A DNA stretch of 64,000 nucleotides, taken from contig DVJA01000023.1 in the NCBI GenBank assembly GCA_018710885.1, positions 1 to 64,000 on the forward strand, given 5' to 3'. Origin of the DNA: Scatomorpha merdigallinarum. Lineage in GTDB: Bacteria > Bacillota > Clostridia > Oscillospirales > Oscillospiraceae. A program made the translations under genes and the position numbers. Position 1 is the stretch's first letter. The number at the start of each line of letters is the position of its first letter. The notes below the pieces were generated by a model, which worked only from the letters and a program-made list of their open reading frames with translations, made no database searches and was not told the origin of the DNA. Of this stretch, positions 58,618 to 64,000 are shown one piece after another.

Positions 58618-60446
58618 GTCTTTTCCTCCTCATTTGCGGGGTGAAAGTGGTCAAACACCGCTCGGGCGGCGTTCTTGGGTACGACGGCACAGAGCTGCTC
58701 ATATTCTGCGGCCTTGATGGCCTTGACGCTGCCAAAGGCGCGCAGGAGCTCGTTTCGCCGCTTATCTCCGACGTTCGGTATGTCGTCCAGACCGGAGTGG
58801 AGCTTTTCGTTGCGCAGGGAACGCTGGTACTCTATGGCGCAGCGGTGCGTCTCCTCCTGTATCGTGCCGACAAACGCGAAGACAGCCGGGTTGCCGGATA
58901 TACCTATCTCACGGCCCTCCGGCGTTTCCAGGGCGCGCGTGCGGTGGCGGTCGTCCTTGACCATGCCGAAGGTCGGTATGCTCAGTCCCAGCTCCCGCAG
59001 CACCCCCTCTGCTGCCGAGGCGTGGGCGGCGCCGCCGTCTATGAGCAACAAGTCCGGCAGCTCCGAGAATTTCTCGTCCCCATCTATGGCGCGCTGGAAG
59101 CGCCGTGACACGGCCTGACGCATGCTCTCATAGTCATCAGGCTCCGTGAGGCCGCGTATTCTGAACTTGCGGTAGTCGCACTTGAGCGGCCTGCCATGGA
59201 CAAACACGGTCATGGCCGCGACTATGCCATCACTGCCGAGGTTTGAGATATCAAAGGCCTCTATACGCTCCGGCGGCCCGGGCAGGTTCAACGTGCGTCC
59301 CAGCCATTCGAGGGTCTTGAGCTGCTTTTGCTGCTGCGTCGAGGCCCGCTCAGCCTCTTCCCTGGCGTTTGTCATGGCAGTCTCGAGCAGGCGGCGCCTG
59401 TCGCCGCGCTGTGGCACCTCCACACGCACCTTCTTGCCCGAGTCCTTGGAGAACAGTTCTGCGAGCGCCTCCAGGTCCTCCTGCACCGCGCAATCAGGCA
59501 GGTAGATAAACTTGGGCCAGGCGCCACGCGCCGAGTAATATTGCCGCACCAGCGTGCTGACAGCCTCTCCGTCGGACTCCAGGGGCTCGTCCATGAGCTC
59601 AAAGTCCTTGTCAGCCAGGTTGCCGTTCACGTAGTGGAGCACAGCCATGCAGCTCTTGGCGCCGCGATAGAAGCCGACCACGTCCGTGTCAGCGTACACG
59701 GCGTAGATGACTTTCTGCCTGTTGCCCAGGCTCTCTATCGCGCGTATGCGGTCGCGCAGGTCTGCCGCGATCTCAAACTTCAAATCCTCAGCCGCAGCTT
59801 CCATCTGCCTGGTGAGCTCGTCCGTAAGCTCCTTTGTGCGGCCCGAGAGCACGAGCTCTGCCTGGGCTATGGCTGAACGGTACTCCTCGGCCCCCGGCCC
59901 GCTTGAGCGGCACCAGCCCGCGCAGGAGCCCATGTGGTAGTTGAGGCACGGCCGCGCCTTGTCTATGTCGCGGGGAAAGCGACGCGAACAAGTGGGCAGG
60001 TGCAAAGCCTTGCACACTGTATCTATTATGTCCTTTGTCTGGCTCCGGCCGCCGAACGGGCCAAAATACTGCGCCGAATCCTTCGCCGTGTGGTTGGCAA
60101 GCGAAAAGCGCGGATACTCGCTCTTGGCGTCCAGGCGTATAAATGGGTAGCCCTTGTCGTCTTTGAGCAGGATATTGTATCGGGGCTTATAGCGCTTTAT
60201 AAGCGAGTTCTCCAGAACCAGAGCCTCGAACTCGGTCTTCACCACGATGACGTCAAAGTTATCTACGTGCGACACCATCGCCGCGACTTTGGGCAGATGC
60301 TCGCCGCGAAAATAGCTCGTAACGCGGTTTTTCAGCGCCTTGGCCTTGCCGACGTATATGACCTCGCCGCGCGCGTCCTTCATGATGTACACGCCCGGCA
60401 GCAGCGGCAGGCGGTTTGCCTTGTCGCGCAGTTCGTCTATTTTCAT
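58614..60446 (-). CDS. uvrC: Excinuclease ABC subunit C
   Basis: 610 aa. It makes both incisions in nucleotide excision repair. N-terminal GIY-YIG nuclease (PGVYIMKDARGEVIYVGKAKALKNRV), a UVR region near residue 195, the RNase H-like nuclease around EAFDISNLGSDGIVAAMTVFVHGRP, and C-terminal HhH motifs (PNVGDKRRNELLRAFGSVKAI). ATG 60446 follows AGGTGGG; the open frame to 60524 lies in the upstream terminator. Confidence 0.96.
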   Translation of the reverse strand: MKIDELRDKANRLPLLPGVYIMKDARGEVIYVGKAKALKNRVTSYFRGEHLPKVAAMVSHVDNFDVIVVKTEFEALVLENSLIKRYKPRYNILLKDDKGYPFIRLDAKSEYPRFSLANHTAKDSAQYFGPFGGRSQTKDIIDTVCKALHLPTCSRRFPRDIDKARPCLNYHMGSCAGWCRSSGPGAEEYRSAIAQAELVLSGRTKELTDELTRQMEAAAEDLKFEIAADLRDRIRAIESLGNRQKVIYAVYADTDVVGFYRGAKSCMAVLHYVNGNLADKDFELMDEPLESDGEAVSTLVRQYYSARGAWPKFIYLPDCAVQEDLEALAELFSKDSGKKVRVEVPQRGDRRRLLETAMTNAREEAERASTQQQKQLKTLEWLGRTLNLPGPPERIEAFDISNLGSDGIVAAMTVFVHGRPLKCDYRKFRIRGLTEPDDYESMRQAVSRRFQRAIDGDEKFSELPDLLLIDGGAAHASAAEGVLRELGLSIPTFGMVKDDRHRTRALETPEGREIGISGNPAVFAFVGTIQEETHRCAIEYQRSLRNEKLHSGLDDIPNVGDKRRNELLRAFGSVKAIKAAEYEQLCAVVPKNAARAVFDHFHPANEEEKT

Positions 60447-60504
60447 GCGAGTCCCACCTGCCTTTACAAAGATGCCGCGCAGGTTTTGCACCTGTGTCAT
60501 TACA

Positions 60505-60531
60505 AAAGGGCGTGCAAAATGCACGCCCTTT
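60505..60531 (-). terminator. Terminator after ptsH
   Basis: AAAGGGCGTGC/GCACGCCCTTT with 5-nt loop, then TTGTAATG on the minus strand (the last T of the arm gives TTTT). Confidence 0.85.
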
Positions 60532-60551
60532 GGGTATTAGTCTTGCGCGGA

Positions 60552-60815
60552 TTACTCGGAGAAATCAGAATCAATGAGGGCCGAGAGCGTGGCAATCGCC
60601 TCGTTCTCGTCGACGCCGTCAGCCACGATGTTCACTGCGGTGCCCTTGACAATGCCGAGGGACAGCACGCCGAGAAGACTCTTGGCATTCACGCGCCTGT
60701 CGTCCTTTTCAATCCAGATGCTGCTCTTAAACTCGTTAGCCTTCTGAATGAAGAAGGTGGCGGGCCTGGCGTGAAGGCCGACCTGATTGTTTATTGTAAC
60801 CTCTTTGGATATCAC
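60552..60815 (-). CDS. ptsH: HPr family phosphocarrier protein
   Basis: 87 aa from GTG 60815, with GGAAGGAG upstream (the start at 60833 would begin before that site). VGLHARPATFFIQKA holds the EI-phosphorylated His15; NAKSLLGVLSLGI holds the Ser46 region phosphorylated by HPr kinase. Both are intact, so HPr can serve sugar phosphorylation and CcpA-type catabolite control of operons such as the alpha-glucoside locus. It has its own promoter and terminator. Confidence 0.96.
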   Translation of the reverse strand: MISKEVTINNQVGLHARPATFFIQKANEFKSSIWIEKDDRRVNAKSLLGVLSLGIVKGTAVNIVADGVDENEAIATLSALIDSDFSE

Positions 60816-60869
60816 GAAAGACACTCCTTCCACAACCCCAGCCTGCGGATTCAGGCTTCTAGCATAATA

Positions 60870-60898
60870 ACTTTATCAAATCTGGCTGTAAACGTCAA
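60870..60898 (-). promoter_or_regulatory. Promoter of ptsH
   Basis: On the minus strand TTGACG (60893-60898), 17-nt spacer, TAAAGT (60870-60875). Confidence 0.75.
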
Positions 60899-60956
60899 CG
60901 GGGTTTTCCCCGATTTGTCTTTTTACACAAGTTGTACCTTAGACTTGAGGTAAATT

Positions 60957-63332
60957 TTATTTCAGTTCAACCACGGTTACACCAGATTCTCCCTCACCGT
61001 AGCGGCCCAGCCTGTAGCTCTTGACCGCTTTGTTGCGCTTGAGCGCCTGCTGTACGGCGGCGCGCAGCGCTCCCGTGCCCTTGCCGTGAATAATTGTCAC
61101 GGTATGCAGCTTGCCCATCACGGCCGAATCTATGTACCGCTCCATGACGGGTATAGCTTCCAGCGTGTCCATGCCGCGCAGGTCGAGCTCGGCCGGTACA
61201 GGCGCCGCGCGCAGCGGAGCGCCGGAGGCCGCGCCGGAATTTTTCTTCTTTCCCGGCTTTTCGGTCACGCGCACCTCGCTCTGTTTGGCCGTGAGGTTCA
61301 TCACCCCTGCCCTGAGTTGGAGCGAGCCGTCCCGGTTGACGGCCACGACTTCGGCCTTCACGCCGCCCATATTCAGCAGCTCCACAGTGTCGCCGGCCAC
61401 GGCGTCGCGCGTGGGCGCGCGCTTTTCCTGCGGCAGCGCATCGCGCTGGGCAAAGCGCCCTTCGGCTTCGTTCAGGCTTCGCAGGAGCTTTGTCCGCGCC
61501 TCGTTGGCCGCGCGGTGGTCCTCGCTTTCGTTCACCTGGGCACGCATGCGGTCTATTTCGGCGAAGGCAGCCTCGGCCGTCTCGCGCGCCGAAGCGATTA
61601 TGCGCTCCGCGTCCCGCTTTGCCTTGACTTCTGCCTTGTCAAGCCTGAGCTCGAGCTCCACACGTATTTTGGCCGACTCCTTGCGGTTGGCCTCGGCTTC
61701 ACGCAGCTTGCTCTCCGCGAGCTCTCTATCGCGCTCAAGGGCCTGACGGACCTCTTCCAGCTTCGCAATGGTGGCCTCGAAACTTGCGCTCTCCGTGCCG
61801 ATACGGCTCCTTGCGTCGTCTATTATCTCCTGCGGCACGCCCAACCGCTCGGATATGGCAAAGGCGTTGGACTTGCCGGGTATGCCCACCAACAGGCGGT
61901 AGGTCGGCTTGAGCGTTGCAACGTCGAATTCGCACGAGGCGTTCATGACGCCGTGCTCGTTTGTGGCGTAAACCTTGAGTTCGGCGTAGTGGGTCGTCGC
62001 GGCGATCATCGCGCCGCGGCGGCGGGCGTACTCAATCATGGATATGGCCAGGGCTGCGCCCTCGGTGGGGTCTGTTCCCGCGCCCAGCTCGTCGAAGAGC
62101 ACAAGGGTTTTCTCCCCACACTCTTCAAGTATGCGCACATTGTTCGTCATGTGCGAAGAAAAGGTTGACAGATTCTGCTCTATGCTCTGTTCGTCGCCGA
62201 TGTCGGCGAAGATACCCGAAAAGACGGGTACCGCGCTGTCTGGCGCCGCCGGGATGTGCAGCCCGCAGGCCGCCATGACGCACATGAGGCCGATGGTCTT
62301 GAGCGTCACCGTCTTGCCGCCGGTGTTGGGGCCGGTGATGACGAGCGTGTCGTAGCTGCCGCCAAGCTCGAGATCTATGGGCACCGCCGTCTCCTTGGCA
62401 AGCAGCGGGTGCCGGGCCCGGTGGAGCCTTATTTCCCGCTCCGAGAGCTCAGGTTCCGCTGCATCGAGCGCATAGCTCAATCTGGCTTTCGCAAATATTA
62501 GGTCCAGCCTCACGAGCAGGTCGAAGTCGAGCGATATGCCGTCCGCGTGCTCGGCGCAGTCGGCCGAGAGCTCGGCAAGGATACGCTCAATCTCTGCCTT
62601 CTCCCTCGCGCGCAGCTCACGCAGCTCGTTGTTGGCCTTCACGGCCGCCATGGGCTCGATAAACAGCGTCGCCCCGGAGCTCGACACGTCGTGTACAAGG
62701 CCGGGGATGGCGTTTTTGAACTCCGCTTTTACGGGCACGACATAGCGCTCGGAGCGGGTCGTTATTATAGGGTCCTGAAGCGCTTTGGCGTAGCTCGGGG
62801 AGCTTATTATCTTTTGCAGCGCCTCGCGCACTCTGGCGCTGGCGGCGCGTATGAGCCGGCGTATGTTGGCGAGCTCCGTGCTCGCGGCGTCGGCTATCTC
62901 CTCCTCACCGGCTATGGAGGTGGTTATCTTGTCTTCTAGGAAGCGGTTGGCCTGCAGGGACTGGAAGAGGTAGTCTATGCTCGTCTTCTCTCCCTTGCCG
63001 TCGCCGGCTGCGTAGGCCTTACAGGCCCTCGCCGCAGCCAGGACTCCCGCTATGTCCATGAGTTCGCGCGTGTTCAGGACGCCGCCCATGTCTGCGCGCT
63101 GCAGGCTTGGCCGCACGTCCTTGACGCCCGAGAAACTCGGAGCGCCGCGCGTGACCATCATGGCCCTCGCGGCGCTGGTCTCACCCAGGCGGCGGTGCAC
63201 TTCGTTTGCATCTGTGCTGGGGAAAAGCGCGCCGGCCCGCACCTTGGCCATGTCGCTTACTGCTTCGCGCTGAAGCATGGCGAGCACGGCCGGCAGTTCG
63301 AGCGTAGCTGCGCTTCGTTCATATAGGGTCAT
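60957..63332 (-). CDS. mutS2: Endonuclease MutS2 (MutS family with Smr domain)
   Basis: 791 aa. MutS-type core and clamp, ATPase with ITGPNTGGKTVTLKTIG (Walker A, about residue 328-344), DEQSIEQNLSTFSSHM and VLFDELGAGTDPTEGAAL (Walker B). A long charged coiled coil (about 515-620) leads to a C-terminal Smr nuclease domain starting LDLRGMDTLEAIPVMERYID and containing HGKGTGALR. No mismatch-recognition domain, as expected. It acts in ribosome rescue or recombination suppression. ATG 63332 overlaps the recO stop (TAATG). Confidence 0.96.
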   Translation of the reverse strand: MTLYERSAATLELPAVLAMLQREAVSDMAKVRAGALFPSTDANEVHRRLGETSAARAMMVTRGAPSFSGVKDVRPSLQRADMGGVLNTRELMDIAGVLAAARACKAYAAGDGKGEKTSIDYLFQSLQANRFLEDKITTSIAGEEEIADAASTELANIRRLIRAASARVREALQKIISSPSYAKALQDPIITTRSERYVVPVKAEFKNAIPGLVHDVSSSGATLFIEPMAAVKANNELRELRAREKAEIERILAELSADCAEHADGISLDFDLLVRLDLIFAKARLSYALDAAEPELSEREIRLHRARHPLLAKETAVPIDLELGGSYDTLVITGPNTGGKTVTLKTIGLMCVMAACGLHIPAAPDSAVPVFSGIFADIGDEQSIEQNLSTFSSHMTNNVRILEECGEKTLVLFDELGAGTDPTEGAALAISMIEYARRRGAMIAATTHYAELKVYATNEHGVMNASCEFDVATLKPTYRLLVGIPGKSNAFAISERLGVPQEIIDDARSRIGTESASFEATIAKLEEVRQALERDRELAESKLREAEANRKESAKIRVELELRLDKAEVKAKRDAERIIASARETAEAAFAEIDRMRAQVNESEDHRAANEARTKLLRSLNEAEGRFAQRDALPQEKRAPTRDAVAGDTVELLNMGGVKAEVVAVNRDGSLQLRAGVMNLTAKQSEVRVTEKPGKKKNSGAASGAPLRAAPVPAELDLRGMDTLEAIPVMERYIDSAVMGKLHTVTIIHGKGTGALRAAVQQALKRNKAVKSYRLGRYGEGESGVTVVELK

Positions 63333-64000
63333 TATATCTGGTTCCTCAATTTCTTGTAGTAGTCGAGGCTGCCGAAGGCCCTGTCGAGCTGGTAGAGCGT
63401 AAAGCTCTCGCAAACCTGGCCCATCTGGGTCAGGTCGGGCTCGGCCAGCCTGAAGGAAAAGACGCGGCGCGGATCTGCGTCTATGATATACCGCATAGCC
63501 TCAAGCGTACCCTCGCGTATCTCCAGACCGCCCACTGCCCGGCAGTCCTGGCAGTAGAGCTCGCCGTGCTCGGGGAAGAGCCTCGAGCGCGTCATTTCAA
63601 CCTTGCCGCAGCCCGCGCACCGCTCCAGCTCCGGCCTGTACCCGGACAGGCACATGAGCCTGAGCTCAAACGCAGCCTTCACCTGCTTGGGCGGGCAGAG
63701 CTTGTTGGCCAGGGCATAGAGCGCGTTGAGACCTAACTGCAATATCCCCGGTTCGGGTACGTTCTCATTCGTGACCGCCTCCAGCAGCTCGGCTATATAG
63801 CTGCCCAGGGCCAGAAGATGGATATCCGTGCGCAGGGCCCGGAACTGCTCCACTGTGGCCGCCTCGTTCACGGTCCAGTATCCCTTGTTTTCAAAGAGTG
63901 TAAGGTCGGAGAAAGTCAAAAGCTGTGTCGCTGCCGCAAGCTTGCTGCGTGTGCGGGCAACAGCACGGGCCTTGGCCGTTATCTTACCGTCAGTCTCGGT
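63332..64000 (-). CDS. recO: DNA repair protein RecO, partial (runs off the window)
   Basis: The C-terminal 222 codons are present; the frame stays open at position 64000, so the OB-fold N-terminus lies outside. A zinc-binding set CAGCGKVEM...CQDC (about 100-125 residues before the stop) and the helical C-terminal domain are typical. RecO loads RecA with RecR. It is the gene before mutS2 on the same strand. Confidence 0.9.
   Translation of the reverse strand, partial: TETDGKITAKARAVARTRSKLAAATQLLTFSDLTLFENKGYWTVNEAATVEQFRALRTDIHLLALGSYIAELLEAVTNENVPEPGILQLGLNALYALANKLCPPKQVKAAFELRLMCLSGYRPELERCAGCGKVEMTRSRLFPEHGELYCQDCRAVGGLEIREGTLEAMRYIIDADPRRVFSFRLAEPDLTQMGQVCESFTLYQLDRAFGSLDYYKKLRNQI

Overview
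The window reads as a chromosomal segment of an anaerobic, moderately high-GC member of the Bacillota (class Clostridia). The evidence is a mraZ-rsmH-ftsL-PBP-murE-mraY-ftsW-murG division cluster with a meso-diaminopimelate-type MurE, an HPr with both the His and regulatory Ser sites, DUF4364/DegV/DUF5685 families, a Re-type citrate synthase and 2-hydroxyacyl-CoA dehydratase activation proteins. No genus can be named from sequence reading alone. Promoters are mostly classical sigma-A type with 17-nt spacers, and most operons end in strong hairpins, so transcription units are unusually easy to read.

Layout. 1-487: remnant of a mobilizable element (MobC-like protein with the relaxase missing). 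488-11400: an alpha-glucoside utilisation locus under a LacI-type regulator. A GH65-type phosphorylase and a six-hairpin glycosidase-like protein run leftward. The lacI gene, an ABC sugar importer (binding protein plus two permeases, no ATPase), a GH31 glycosidase and beta-phosphoglucomutase run rightward. Near-identical palindromic operators sit at both divergent promoters. A GH65 phosphorylase releasing beta-glucose 1-phosphate pairs naturally with PgmB. 11400-13460: decayed region with a truncated XRE protein, a membrane hypothetical, a 2-hydroxyacid dehydrogenase cut after its NAD motif, and a serine recombinase pseudogene, ending at tRNA-Gly(CCC). 13577-17867: operon of Re-citrate synthase, aconitase and NAD-type isocitrate dehydrogenase, i.e. 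the oxidative branch from oxaloacetate to 2-oxoglutarate.

18150-18520: a leftward transcription unit with good promoter and terminator but no convincing ORF, a candidate structured RNA. 18684-30650: mixed metabolism and transport: frameshifted degV, DUF4364-asnA, a Cys-rich hypothetical, MFS transporter, GDPD, MaoC-type hydratase, SRAP (HMCES/YedK) protein, EamA transporter, acyltransferase 3, nitronate monooxygenase-like flavoprotein, GNAT. 30641-34878: two-gene 2-hydroxyacyl-CoA dehydratase activase system. 35079-37895: larE-larB-larC, which make the nickel-pincer nucleotide cofactor; no larA client is present. 37954-41154: zinc-ribbon membrane protein, DUF5685, J-domain protein, CNNM/CBS protein. 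41455-44156: two-subunit aconitase X preceded by three tiny two-TM membrane proteins on one promoter, plus a fourth on its own promoter.

44317-56788: division and cell-wall cluster, all leftward (mraZ, rsmH, ftsL, PBP, murE, mraY, ftsW, murG, murA, ftsQ, ftsZ), without murF, murD, murC or ftsA; a triple MraZ box lies at its promoter. 57072-64000: coiled-coil protein, coaD, rsmD, uvrC, ptsH, mutS2 and a partial recO. The most distinctive items are the Re-citrate synthase operon, the candidate RNA, the AcnX/small membrane protein operon and the orphan lar operon.
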